Positions 8,033 through 22,454 of a DNA stretch of 64,000 nucleotides are shown here, piece after piece. The translations under genes were made by a program, and so were the position numbers. The notes under the pieces were generated by a model. It saw only the letters and a program-made list of their open reading frames with translations. It was not told the DNA's origin and made no database searches. The stretch's first letter is position 1. Every line of letters begins with the position of its first letter. Source of the DNA: Acanthosoma haemorrhoidale (lineage: Eukaryota > Arthropoda > Insecta > Hemiptera > Acanthosomatidae); contig OV884014.1 in NCBI GenBank assembly GCA_930367205.1, positions 120,039,768 to 120,103,767 of the forward strand, read 5' to 3'.

Positions 8033-11008
8033 GATCATACGATCGTATGATCAAAGTTACGAGTGAATATGACATCAAATGATGTCAAATATGATAGTGT
8101 GCCGTATCATTTGCACTTATTGTATCACGTGATACAATCGTATGATTGAAGTTACAGTGAATATACTATTAAATAATGTCGATTATGACAGTGTACTGTA
8201 GCATTGGCACTCATTGTATCACGTGATACGATCGTATGATTGAAGTCATGAATGAATATAACATCAAATGATGTCGATTATTATAGTGTGCCGCATCATT
8301 AGCACACATTGTATCACATGATACGATTGTATGACTAAAGTTACGAGTGAATATAACATCAAATGATTTCGAATATGATAATGAACCGCATCATTGGCAA
8401 TCATTATATCACGTGATACCATCATATGATTGAAGTCACGAGTGAATATAACATCAAATGATGTTGGATATGATTGTATAATGTATAATTGGCACTCATT
8501 GTTTCACGTGATACGATCGTATGATTAAAGTTACAGGTGAATATAATATCAATTGATGTCGTATATAATAGCGCACCATATCATTAGCACTTATTGTATC
8601 ATGTGATGTGATCGTATGATTGAAGTCACGAGTGAATATAACATCAAATAATGCTAAATATGATTGTATAGTGTAGCATTGACACTCATTGTATCACGAG
8701 ATACGATCGTATGATTAAAGTCACGAGTGAATATACTATAAAATGATGTCGATTATGATAGTGTACCACATCATTGGCACTCATTATATCACGTGATACG
8801 ATCGTATGATTGAAGTCACGAGTGAATATAATATCAAATGATGTCAATTATGATAGTGTTGCGTATCATAAGCACTCATTGTATCACGTGATACGATCGT
8901 ATGATGAAAGTTACGAGTGAATATAACATCAAATGATGTCGAATAGGATTGTATAATGTATCATTAGCACTTATTGTATCACGAGATACGATCGTATGAT
9001 TGAAGTCACGAGTGAATATACTATAAAATGATGTCGATTATGATAGTGTACCGCATCATTGGCACTCATTATATCACGTGATACTATCGTATGATTGAAG
9101 TAACGAGTGAATATAACATCAAATGATGCTAAATATGATTGTATAGTGTATCATTAGCACTCATTGTTTCACGTGATACGATCGTATGATTAAAGTTACG
9201 AGTAAATATAACATCAAATGATGTCGAATATGATAATGTACCGTATCATTAGCACTCATATTATCACGTGATACGATCGTATGATTGAAGTCACGAGTGA
9301 ATATAATATCAAATGATGTCAATTATGATAGTGTACCGCATCATTGGCACCCATTATATCACTTGATACGATCGTATGATTGAAGTCACGAGTGAATATA
9401 TCATCAAATGATGTTGAATATGATTGTATAATGTGTCATTGGCACAAATTGTATCACGTGATACGATCGTATGATTAAAGTTACGAGTGAATACAACATC
9501 AAATGATGTCGATTATGATAGTGTACCGCATCATTGGCACTCATTATATCACGTGATACGATCGTATGATGAAAGTTACGAGTGAATATAACATCAAATG
9601 ATGTCGAATAGGATTGTATAATGTATCATTAGCACTCATTGTTTCACGTGATACGATCGTATGATTAAAGTTACGATTGGAGATACTAATAAATGATGTT
9701 GAATATAATAGTGCACCATATCATTAGCACTTATTGTATCATGTGATGCGATCGTATGATTGAAGTCACGAGTGAATATAATATCAAATGATGTCAATTA
9801 TGATAGTGTTGCGTATCATAAGCACTCATTGTATCACGTGATACGATCGTATGATGAAAGTTACGAGTGAATATAACATCAAATGATGTCGATTATGATA
9901 GTGTGCCGCATCATTAGCACACATTGTATCACATGATACGATCGTATGATTGAAGTTACGAGTGAATATAACATCAAATGATTTCAAATATGATAATGCA
10001 CCGCATCATTGGCAATCATTATATCATGTGATACCATCGTATGATTGAAGTCACGAGTGAATATAACATCAAATGATGTTGGATATGATTGTATAATGTA
10101 TCATTAGCACTCATTGTTTCACGTGATACGATCGTATGATTAAAGTTACAGGTGAATATAATATAAATTGATGTCGTATATAATAGCGCACCATATCATT
10201 AGCACTTATTGTATCATGTGATGTGATCGTATGATTGAAGTCACGAGTGAATATAACATCAAATAATGCTAAATATGATTGTATAGTGTAGGATTGACAC
10301 TCATTGTATCACGGGATACGATCGTATGATTAAAGTCACGAGTGAATATACTATAAAATGATGTCGATTATGATAGTGTACCACATCATTGGCACTCATT
10401 ATATCACGTGATACGATCGTATGATTAAAGTCACGAGTGAATATAATATCAAATGATGTCAATTATGATAGTGTTGCGTATCATAAGCACTCATTGTATC
10501 ACGTGATACGATCGTATGATGAAAGTTACGAGTGAATATAACATCAAATGATGTCGAATAGGATTGTATAATGTATCATTAGCACTCATTGTTTCACGTG
10601 ATACGATCGTATGATTAAAGTTACGAGTAAATATAACATCAAATGATGTTGAATATGATTGTATAATGTATCATTAGCACTCATTGTTTTACGTGATACG
10701 ATCGTATGATTAAAGTTACAGGTGAATATAACATCAAATGATGTCGATTATGATAGTGTACCGCATCATTGGCACTCATTATATCACGTGATACTATCGT
10801 ATGATTGAAGTCACTAGTGAATATAACATCAAATGATGCTAAATATGACTGTATAGTGTATCATTAGCACTCATTGTTTCACGTGATACGATCGAATGAT
10901 TAAAGTTACGAGTAAATATAACATTAAATGATGTCGAATATGATAATGTACCACATCATTGGCACTAATTGTATCACGTTATACGATCGTATGATCAAAG
11001 CTACGAGT
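8033..11008. repeat. Satellite family A, block A2 (class II)
   Basis: 2976 bp, about 31 monomers. It opens with the perfect 20-bp palindrome GATCATACGATCGTATGATC (8033-8052), then a GACATCA-AA-TGATGTC monomer and a 94-bp monomer with GTTACAGTG. The class II signature is TACTGTAGCATTGG. It is equivalent to A5 with no net length change. Confidence 0.95.
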
Positions 11009-12694
11009 TAACATAATAGGGCAGGAATTATTGTACCAGCTATGAAATACGCATTTTTGTAAAATTCTACTTTTTGACGATATTTTTCTTGTTTTGGTAT
11101 GAGGAAATCATAATTGTTCAGGAGCTAACGTACCAGCTATAAAATACTCTTATATCTAAAAATTTACCTTTTTGATGACATTTTCCTTGTTTCGGTATCA
11201 GGAGAACATAATGGGACAGGAGCTGACGTACTAGCTATGAAATACGCATTTTTTAAAAATTCGACTTTTTGACGATATTTTCCTGGTTTTCGTATCAGGA
11301 GAACATAATAGGGCAGGAGCTAACGTACAAGCTATGAAATACGCAATTTTTGTAAAAATTTGAGATTTCGACGATATTTTCCTTGTTTTGGTATCAGGAG
11401 AACATAATGGGGCAGGAGCTAACGTACTAGCTATGAAATACGCATTTTCGAAAAATTCGACTTTTTGACGATATTTTCTTTGATTTCGTATCAGGAGAAC
11501 ATAAAAGAGCAGGAGCTAACGTTCCAGCTACGAAAAACGCATTTTTGTAAAAATTTGAATTTTAGACGATATTTTCTTTGTTTTGGTATCAGGAGAACAT
11601 AAAAGAGCAGGAGCTTACATTCCAGCTATGAAATACCCATTTTTTAAAAATTCGACTTTTTGACGATATTTTCCTTGTTTTCGTATCAGGAGAACATAAT
11701 GGGACAGGAGCTGACGTGCTAGCTATGAAATACGCATTTTTTAAAAATTCGACTTTTTGACGATATTTTCCTGGTTTTCGTATCAGGAGAACATAAAAGA
11801 GCAGGAGCTAACGTTCCAGCTATGAAATACGCATTTTTGTAAAAATTTGAATTTTAGACGATATTTTCTTTGTTTTGGTATCAGGAGAACATAATGGGAC
11901 AGGAGCTAACGTACCAGCTATAAAATACGCATTTTTGTAAAAATTTGAGTTTTTGACGATATTTTCCTTGTTTTGGTATCAGGAGAACATAAAAGAGCAG
12001 GAGCTAACGTACTAGCTATGAAATACGCATTTTCGAAAAATTCGACTTTTTGACGATATTTTCCTTGATTTCGTATGAGGAGAACATAATGGGGCAGGAG
12101 CTAACGTACTAGCTATGAAATACGCATTTTCGAAAAATTCGACTTTTTGACGATATTTTCTTTGATTTCGTATCAGGAGAACATAAAAGAGCAGGAGCTA
12201 ACGTTCCAGCTACAAAAAACGCATTTTTGTAAAAATTTGAATTTTAGACGATATTTTCTTTGTTTTGGTATCAGGAGAACATAATGGGACAGGAGCTAAC
12301 GTACCAGCTATGAGATACCTATTTTTTTAAAATTTGACTTTTTGACGATATTTTCCTGGTTTTCGTAACAGGAGACATAATGGGGCAGGAGCTAACGTAC
12401 TAGCTATGAAATACGCATTTTTAAAAAATTCAACTTTTTGACGATATTTTTCTCGTTTTCGTATCAGGAGAACATAATAGGGCAGGAGCTAACGTACCAG
12501 CTATGAAATACGCATTTTTGTAAAAATTTGACTTTTGGACGATATTTTTCTTGTTTTGGTATCAGGATAACATAATGGGACAGGAGCTAACGTACTAGCT
12601 CTAAATACGCATTTTTGTAAAAATTCGACTTTTTGACGTCATTTTTCTTGTTTTGGTATCAGGAGACCATAAAGGGGCAAGAGCTAACGTACAA
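11009..12694. repeat. Satellite family B, block B2
   Basis: 1686 bp. It begins with the longer type II A-to-B junction, which has an extra degenerate monomer (GGTATGAGGAAATCATAATT) before the TACTCTTATATC monomer. Subtypes with TTCGAAAAATTCG and TTGTAAAAATTTG alternate. Confidence 0.94.
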
Positions 12695-14494
12695 GATCAT
12701 ACGATCGTATGATCAAAGTTACGAGTGAATATGACATCAAATGATGTCAAATATGATAGTGTGCCGTATCATTTGCACTTATTGTATCACGTGATACAAT
12801 CGTATGATTGAAGTTACAGTGAATATACTATTAAATAATGTCGATTATGACAGTGTACTGTTTGATTAAGGTTACGAGTGAATAAACTATTAAATGATGT
12901 CGAATATGATAGTGTACCGCATCATTAGCACTCATTGTTTCACGTGATACGATCGTATGATTAAAGAGACAGGTGAATATAACATCAAATGATGTCGATT
13001 ATGATAGTGTACCGCATCATTGGCACTCATTATATCACTTGATACGATCGTATGATTGAAGTCACGAGTGAATATATAATCAAATGATGTTGAATATGAT
13101 TGTATAATGTGTCATTGGCAAACATTGTATCACGTGATACGATCGTATGATTAAAGTTACGAGTGAATACAACATCTAATGATGTCGATTATGATAGTGT
13201 ACCGCATCATTCGCACTCATTATATCACGTGATACGATCGTTTGATGAAAGTTACGAGTGAATATAACATCAAATGATGTCGAATAGGATTGTATAATGT
13301 ATCATTAGCACTCATTGTTTCACGTGATACGATCGTATGATTAAAGTTACGATTGGAGATACTAATAAATGATGTTGAATATAATAGTGCACCATATCAT
13401 TAGCACTTATTGTATCATGTGATGCGATCGTATGATTAAAGTTACAAGTGAATATAACATCAAATGATGTCGATTATAATAGTGTACTGCATCATTGGCA
13501 CTCATGATATCACGTGTTACTATCGTATGATTGAAGTCACGAGTGAATATTACATCAAATAATGCTAAATATGATTGTATAGTGTAGCATTGACATTCAT
13601 TGTATCACGAGATACGATCGTATGATTAAAGTCACGAGTGAATATAACATCAAATGATGTTGAATATGATTGTATAATGTATCATTAGCACTCATTGTTT
13701 CACGTGATACGATCGTATGATTAAAGTTACGAGTGAATATACTATAAAATGATGTCGATTATGATAGTGTACCACATCATTGGCACTCATTATATCACGT
13801 GATACGATCGTATAATGAAAGTTACGAGTGAATTTAACATCAAATGATGTCGATTATAATAGTATACCGCATCATTGGCACTCATTATATCACGTGATAC
13901 TATCGTATGATTGAAGTCACGAGTGAATATAACATCAAATAATGCTAAATATGATTGTATAGTGTAGCATTGACACTCATTGTATCACGAGATACGATCG
14001 TATGATTGAAGTCACGAGTGAATATAACATCAAATAATGCTAAATATGATTGTATAGTGTAGCATTGACACTCATTGTATCACGAGATACGATCGTATGA
14101 TTAAAGTCACGAGTGAATATAACATCAAATGATGTTGAATATGATTGTATAATGTATCATTAGCACTCATTGTTTCACGTGATACGATCGTATGATTAAA
14201 GTTACGAGTGAATATACTATTAAATGATGTCGATTATGATAGTGTACCGCATCATTGGCACTCATTATATCACGTGATACTATCGTATGATTGAAGTCAC
14301 GAGTGAATATAACATCAAATAATGCTAAATATGATTGTATAGTGTAGCATTGGCAATCATTATATCACGTGATACGATCGTATAATGAAAGTTACGAGTG
14401 AATATACTATTAAATGATGTCGATTATGATAGTGTACCGCATCATTGGCACTAATTGTATCACGTGATACGATCGTATGATCAAAGCTACGAGT
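12695..14494. repeat. Satellite family A, block A3 (class I)
   Basis: 1800 bp. It opens with the 20-bp palindrome (12695-12714). The class I signature is a truncated monomer reading TACTGTTTGATTAAGG near 12854, which lacks about 37 bp, including the E-box. It holds an empty paralogue of the retrotransposon target at 13865-13868. Confidence 0.95.
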
Positions 14495-16181
14495 TAACAT
14501 AATAGGGCAGGAATTATTGTACCAGCTATAAAATACTCTTATATGTAAAAATTTAACTTTTTGATGACATTTTCCTTGTTTCGGTATCAGGAGAACTTAA
14601 TGGGACAGGAGCTAACGTACTAGACATGAAATACGCATTTTCAAAAAATTCGACTTTTTGACGATATTTTCCTTGATTTCGTATCAGGAGAACATAAAAG
14701 AGCAGGAGCTAACGTTCCAACTATGAAATACCCATTTTTTAAAAATTCGACTTTTTGACGATATTTTCCTTGTTTTCGTATCAGGAGAACATAAAAGAGC
14801 AGGAGCTAACGTACAAGCTATGAAATACGTAATTTTTGTAAAAAATTCGACTTTTTGACGATATTTTCCTTGTTTTGGTATCAGGAGAACATAATGGGGC
14901 AGGAGCTAACGTACTAGCTATGAAATACGCATTTTCGAAAAATTCGACTTTTTGACGATATTTTCTTTGATTTCGTATCAGGAGAACATAAAAGAGCAGG
15001 AGCTAACGTTCCAGCTACGAAAAACGCATTTTTGTAAAAATTTGAATTTTAGACGATATTTTCTTTGTTTTGGTATCAGGAGAACATAAAAGAGCAGGAG
15101 CTTACATTCCAGCTATGAAATACCCATTTTTTAAAAATTCGACTTTTTGACGATATTTTCCTTGTTTTCGTATCAGGAGAACATAATGGGACAGGAGCTG
15201 ACGTGCTAGCTATGAAATACGCATTTTTTAAAAATTCGACTTTTTGACGATATTTTCCTGGTTTTCGTATCAGGAGAACATAAAAGAGCAGGAGCTAACG
15301 TTCCAGCTATGAAATACGCATTTTTGTAAAAATTTGAATTTTAGACGATATTTTCCTTGATTTCGTATCAGGAGAACATAATGGGACAGGAGCTAACGTA
15401 CCAGCTATAAAATACGCATTTTTGTAAAAATTTGAGTTTTTGACGATATTTTCCTTGATTTCGTATCAGGAGAACATAAAAGAGCAGGAGCTAACGTACT
15501 AGCTATGAAATACGCATTTTCGAAAAATTCGACTTTTTGACGATATTTTCCTTGATTTCGTATGAGGAGAACATAATGGGGCAGGAGCTAACGTACTAGC
15601 TATGAAATACGCATTTTCGAAAAATTCGACTTTTTGACGATATTTTCTTTGATTTCGTATCAGGAGAACATAAAAGAGCAGGAGCTAACGTTCCAGCTAC
15701 AAAAAACGCATTTTTGTAAAAATTTGAATTTTAGACGATATTTTCTTTGTTTTGGTATCAGGAGAACATAATGGGACAGGAGCTAACGTACCAGCTATGA
15801 GATACCTATTTTTTTAAAATTTGACTTTTTGACGATATTTTCCTGGTTTTCGTAACAGGAGACATAATGGGGCAGGAGCTAACGTACTAGCTATGAAATA
15901 CGCATTTTTAAAAAATTCAACTTTTTGACGATATTTTTCTCGTTTTCGTATCAGGAGAACATAATAGGGCAGGAGCTAACGTACCAGCTATGAAATACGC
16001 ATTTTTGTAAAAATTTGACTTTTGGACGATATTTTTCTTGTTTTGGTATCAGGATAACATAATGGGACAGGAGCTAACGTACTAGCTCTAAATACGCATT
16101 TTTGTAAAAATTCGACTTTTTGACGTCATTTTTCTTGTTTTGGTATCAGGAGACCATAAAGGGGCAAGAGCTAACGTACAA
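14495..16181. repeat. Satellite family B, block B3
   Basis: 1687 bp with a type I junction, collinear in length with B1. Its differences from B1 are scattered substitutions, not rearrangements. Confidence 0.94.
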
Positions 16182-17791
16182 GATCATACGATCGTATGAT
16201 CAAAGTTACGAGTGAATATGACATCAAATGATGTCAAATATGATAGTGTGCCGTATCATTTGCACTTATTGTATCACGTGATACAATCGTATGATTGAAG
16301 TTACAGTGAATATACTATTAAATAATGTCGATTATGACAGTGTACTGTTTGATTAAGGTTACGAGTGAATAAACTATTAAATGATGTCGAATATGATAGT
16401 GTACCGCATCATTAGCACTCATTGTTTCACGTGATACGATCGTATGATTAAAGAGACAGGTGAATATAACATCTAATGATGTCGATTATGATAGTGTACC
16501 GCATCATTCGCACTCATTATATCACGTGATACGATCGTTTGATGAAAGTTACGAGTGAATATAACATCAAATGATGTCGAATAGGATTGTATAATGTATC
16601 ATTAGCACTCATTGTTTCACGTGATACGATCGTATGATTAAAGTTACGATTGGAGATACTAATAAATGATGTTGAATATAATAGTGCACCATATCATTAG
16701 CACTTATTGTATCATGTGATGCGATCGTATGATTAAAGTTACAAGTGAATATAACATCAAATGATGTCGATTATAATAGTGTACTGCATCATTGGCACTC
16801 ATGATATCACGTGTTACTATCGTATGATTGAAGTCACGAGTGAATATTACATCAAATAATGCTAAATATGATTGTATAGTGTAGCATTGACATTCATTGT
16901 ATCACGAGATACGATCGTATGATTAAAGTCACGAGTGAATATAACATCAAATGATGTTGAATATGATTGTATAATGTATCATTAGCACTCATTGTTTCAC
17001 GTGATACGATCGTATGATTAAAGTTACGAGTGAATATACTATAAAATGATGTCGATTATGATAGTGTACCACATCATTGGCACTCATTATATCACGTGAT
17101 ACGATCGTATAATGAAAGTTACGAGTGAATTTAACATCAAATGATGTCGATTATAATAGTATACCGCATCATTGGCACTCATTATATCACGTGATACTAT
17201 CGTATGATTGAAGTCACGAGTGAATATAACATCAAATAATGCTAAATATGATTGTATAGTGTAGCATTGACACTCATTGTATCACGAGATACGATCGTAT
17301 GATTGAAGTCACGAGTGAATATAACATCAAATAATGCTAAATATGATTGTATAGTGTAGCATTGACACTCATTGTATCACGAGATACGATCGTATGATTA
17401 AAGTCACGAGTGAATATAACATCAAATGATGTTGAATATGATTGTATAATGTATCATTAGCACTCATTGTTTCACGTGATACGATCGTATGATTAAAGTT
17501 ACGAGTGAATATACTATTAAATGATGTCGATTATGATAGTGTACCGCATCATTGGCACTCATTATATCACGTGATACTATCGTATGATTGAAGTCACGAG
17601 TGAATATAACATCAAATAATGCTAAATATGATTGTATAGTGTAGCATTGGCACTTATTATATCACGTGATACGATCGTATAATGAAAGTTACGAGTGAAT
17701 ATACTATTAAATGATGTCGATTATGATAGTGTACCGCATCATTGGCACTAATTGTATCACGTGATACGATCGTATGATCAAAGCTACGAGT
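16182..17791. repeat. Satellite family A, block A4 (class I)
   Basis: 1610 bp, equal to A3 minus exactly two 95-bp monomers. It opens with the 20-bp palindrome (16182-16201), has the class I truncated monomer, and holds the empty target paralogue at 17162-17165. Confidence 0.94.
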
Positions 17792-19478
17792 TAACATAAT
17801 AGGGCAGGAATTATTGTACCAGCTATAAAATACTCTTATATGTAAAAATTTAACTTTTTGATGACATTTTCCTTGTTTCGGTATCAGGAGAACTTAATGG
17901 GACAGGAGCTAACGTACTAGACATGAAATACGCATTTTCAAAAAATTCGACTTTTTGACGATATTTTCCTTGATTTCGTATCAGGAGAACATAAAAGAGC
18001 AGGAGCTAACGTTCCAACTATGAAATACCCATTTTTTAAAAATTCGACTTTTTGACGATATTTTCCTTGTTTTCGTATCAGGAGAACATAAAAGAGCAGG
18101 AGCTAACGTACAAGCTATGAAATACGCAATTTTTGTAAAAAATTCGACTTTTTGACGATATTTTCCTTGTTTTGGTATCAGGAGAACATAATGGGGCAGG
18201 AGCTAACGTACTAGCTATGAAATACGCATTTTCGAAAAATTCGACTTTTTGACGATATTTTCTTTGATTTCGTATCAGGAGAACATAAAAGAGCAGGAGC
18301 TAACGTTCCAGCTACAAAAAACGCATTTTTGTAAAAATTTGAATTTTAGACGATATTTTCTTTGTTTTGGTATCAGGAGAACATAAAAGAGCAGGAGCTA
18401 ACATTCCAGCTATGAAATACCCATTTTTTAAAAATTCGACTTTTTGACGATATTTTCCTTGTTTTCGTATCAGGAGAACATAATGGGGCAGGAGCTGACG
18501 TGCTAGCTATGAAATACGCATTTTTTAAAAATTCGACTTTTTGACGATATTTTCCTAGTTTTCGTATCAGGAGAACATAAAAGAGCAGGAGCTAACGTTC
18601 AGGCTATGAAATACGCATTTTTGTAAAAATTTGAATTTTAGACGATATTTTCTTTGTTTTGGTATCAGGAGAACATAATGGGACAGGAGCTAACGTACCA
18701 GCTATAAAATACGCATTTTTGTAAAAATTTGAGTTTTTGACGATATTTTCCTTGATTTCGTATCAGGACAACATAAAAGAGCAGGAGCTAACGTACTAGC
18801 TATGAAATACGCATTTTCGAAAAATTCGACTTTTTGACGATATTTTCCTTGATTTTGTATGAGGAGAACATAATGGGGCAGGAGCTAACGTACTAGCTAT
18901 GAAATACGCATTTTCGAAAAATTCGACTTTTTGACGATATTTTCTTTGATTTCGTATCAGGAGAACATAAAAGAGCAGGAGCTAACATTCCAGCTACAAA
19001 AAACGCATTTTTGTAAAAATTTGAATTTTAGACGATATTTTCTTTGTTTTGGTATCAGGAGAACATAATGGGACAGGAGCTAACGTACCAGCTATGAGAT
19101 ACCTATTTTTTTAAAATTTGACTTTTTGACGATATTTTCTTGGTTTTCGTAACAGGAGACATAATGGGGCAGGAGCTAACGTACTAGCTATGAAATACGC
19201 ATTTTTAAAAAATTCAACTTTTTGACGATATTTTTCTCGTTTTCGTATCAGGAGAACATAATAGGGCAGGAGCTAACGTACCAGCTATGAAATACGCATT
19301 TTTGTAAAAATTTGACTTTTGGACGATATTTTTCTTGTTTTGGTATCAGGATAACATAATGGGACAGGAGCTAACGTACTAGCTCTAAATACGCATTTTT
19401 GTAAAAATTCGACTTTTTGACGTCATTTTTCTTGTTTTGGTGTCAGGAGAACATAAAGGGGCAAGAGCTAACGTACAA
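17792..19478. repeat. Satellite family B, block B4
   Basis: 1687 bp with a type I junction. It is the copy of B1 at offset 11446, with no net indel and only scattered substitutions. Confidence 0.94.
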
Positions 19479-22454
19479 GATCATACGATCGTATGATCAA
19501 AGTTACGAGTGAATATGACATCAAATGATGTCAAATATGATAGTGTGCCGTATCATTTGCACTTATTGTATCACGTGATACAATCGTATGATTGAAGTTA
19601 CAGTGAATATACTATTAAATAATGTCGATTATGACAGTGTACTGTAGCATTGGCACTCATTGTATCACGTGATACGATCGTATGATTGAAGTCATGAATG
19701 AATATAACATCAAATGATGTCGATTATTATAGTGTGCCGCATCATTAGCACACATTGTATCACATGATACGATTGTATGACTAAAGTTACGAGTGAATAT
19801 AACATCAAATGATTTCGAATATGATAATGAACCGCATCATTGGCAATCATTATATCACGTGATACCATCATATGATTGAAGTCACGAGTGAATATAACAT
19901 CAAATGATGTTGAATATGATTGTATAATGTATAATTGGCACTCATTGTTTCACGTGATACGATCGTATGATTAAAGTTACAGGTGAATATAATATCAATT
20001 GATGTCGTATATAATAGCGCACCATATCATTAGCACTTATTGTATCATGTGATGTGATCGTATGATTGAAGTCACGAGTGAATATAACATCAAATAATGC
20101 TAAATATGATTGTATAGTGTAGCATTGACACTCATTGTATCACGAGATACGATCGTATGATTAAAGTCACGAGTGAATATACTATAAAATGATGTCGATT
20201 ATGATAGTGTACCACATCATTGGCACTCATTATATCACGTGATACGATCGTATGATTGAAGTCACGAGTGAATATAATATCAAATGATGTCAATTATGAT
20301 AGTGTTGCGTATCATAAGCACTCATTGTATCACGTGATACGATCGTATGATGAAAGTTACGAGTGAATATAACATCAAATGATGTCGAATAGGATTGTAT
20401 AATGTATCATTAGCACTTATTGTATCACGAGATACGATCGTATGATTGAAGTCACGAGTGAATATACTATAAAATGATGTCGATTATGATAGTGTACCGC
20501 ATCATTGGCACTCATTATATCACGTGATACTATCGTATGATTGAAGTAACGAGTGAATATAACATCAAATGATGCTAAATATGATTGTATAGTGTATCAT
20601 TAGCACTCACTGTTTCACGTGATACGATCGTATGATTAAAGTTACGAGTAAATATAACATCAAATGATGTCGAATATGATAATGTACCGTATCATTAGCA
20701 CTCATATTATCACGTGATACGATCGTATGATTGAAGTCACGAGTGAATATAATATCAAATGATGTCAATTATGATAGTGTACCGCATCATTGGCACCCAT
20801 TATATCACTTGATACGATCGTATGATTGAAGTCACGAGTGAATATATCATCAAATGATGTTGAATATGATTGTATAATGTGTCATTGGCACAAATTGTAT
20901 CACGTGATACGATCGTATGATTAAAGTTACGAGTGAATACAACATCAAATGATGTCGATTATGATAGTGTACCGCATCATTGGCACTCATTATATCACGT
21001 GATACGATCGTATGATGAAAGTTACGAGTGAATATAACATCAAATGATGTCGAATAGGATTGTATAATGTATCATTAGCACTCATTGTTTCACGTGATAC
21101 GATCGTATGATTAAAGTTACGATTGGAGATACTAATAAATGATGTTGAATATAATAGTGCACCATATCATTAGCACTTATTGTATCATGTGATGCGATCG
21201 TATGATTGAAGTCACGAGTGAATATAATATCAAATGATGTCAATTATGATAGTGTTGCGTATCATAAGCACTCATTGTATCACGTGATACGATCGTATGA
21301 TGAAAGTTACGAGTGAATATAACATCAAATGATTACGATTATGATAGTGTGCCGCATCATTAGCACACATTGTATCACATGATACGATCGTATGATTGAA
21401 GTTACGAGTGAATATAACATCAAATGATTTCAAATATGATAATGCACCGCATCATTGGCAATCATTATATCATGTGATACCATCGTATGATTGAAGTCAC
21501 GAGTGAATATAACATCAAATGATGTTGGATATGATTGTATAATGTATCATTAGCACTCATTGTTTCACGTGATACGATCGTATGATTAAAGTTACAGGTG
21601 AATATAATATAAATTGATGTCGTATATAATAGCGCACCATATCATTAGCACTTATTGTATCATGTGATGTGATCGTATGATTGAAGTCACGAGTGAATAT
21701 AACATCAAATAATGCTAAATATGATTGTATAGTGTAGGATTGACACTCATTGTATCACGGGATACGATCGTATGATTAAAGTCACGAGTGAATATACTAT
21801 AAAATGATGTCGATTATGATAGTGTACCACATCATTGGCACTCATTATATCACGTGATACGATCGTATGATTAAAGTCACGAGTGAATATAATATCAAAT
21901 GATGTCAATTATGATAGTGTTGCGTATCATAAGCACTCATTGTATCACGTGATACGATCGTATGATGAAAGTTACGAGTGAATATAACATCAAATGATGT
22001 CGAATAGGATTGTATAATGTATCATTAGCACTCATTGTTTCACGTGATACGATCGTATGATTAAAGTTACGAGTAAATATAACATCAAATGATGTTGAAT
22101 ATGATTGTATAATGTATCATTAGCACTCATTGTTTTACGTGATACGATCGTATGATTAAAGTTACAGGTGAATATAACATCAAATGATGTCGATTATGAT
22201 AGTGTACCGCATCATTGGCACTCATTATATCACGTGATACTATCGTATGATTGAAGTCACTAGTGAATATAACATCAAATGATGCTAAATATGACTGTAT
22301 AGTGTATCATTAGCACTCATTGTTTCACGTGATACGATCGAATGATTAAAGTTACGAGTAAATATAACATTAAATGATGTCGAATATGATAATGTACCAC
22401 ATCATTGGCACTAATTGTATCACGTTATACGATCGTATGATCAAAGCTACGAGT
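19479..22454. repeat. Satellite family A, block A5 (class II)
   Basis: 2976 bp, the copy of A2 at offset 11446. It opens with the 20-bp palindrome (19479-19498). A GATTACG change in the monomer near 21330 is one of the few differences from A2 that I noted. Confidence 0.94.

Noticed and set aside
8033..11008. Common origin of families A and B
   Set aside because: Apart from short shared words such as AACAT and similar unit length, I could not align the monomers on either strand by eye.
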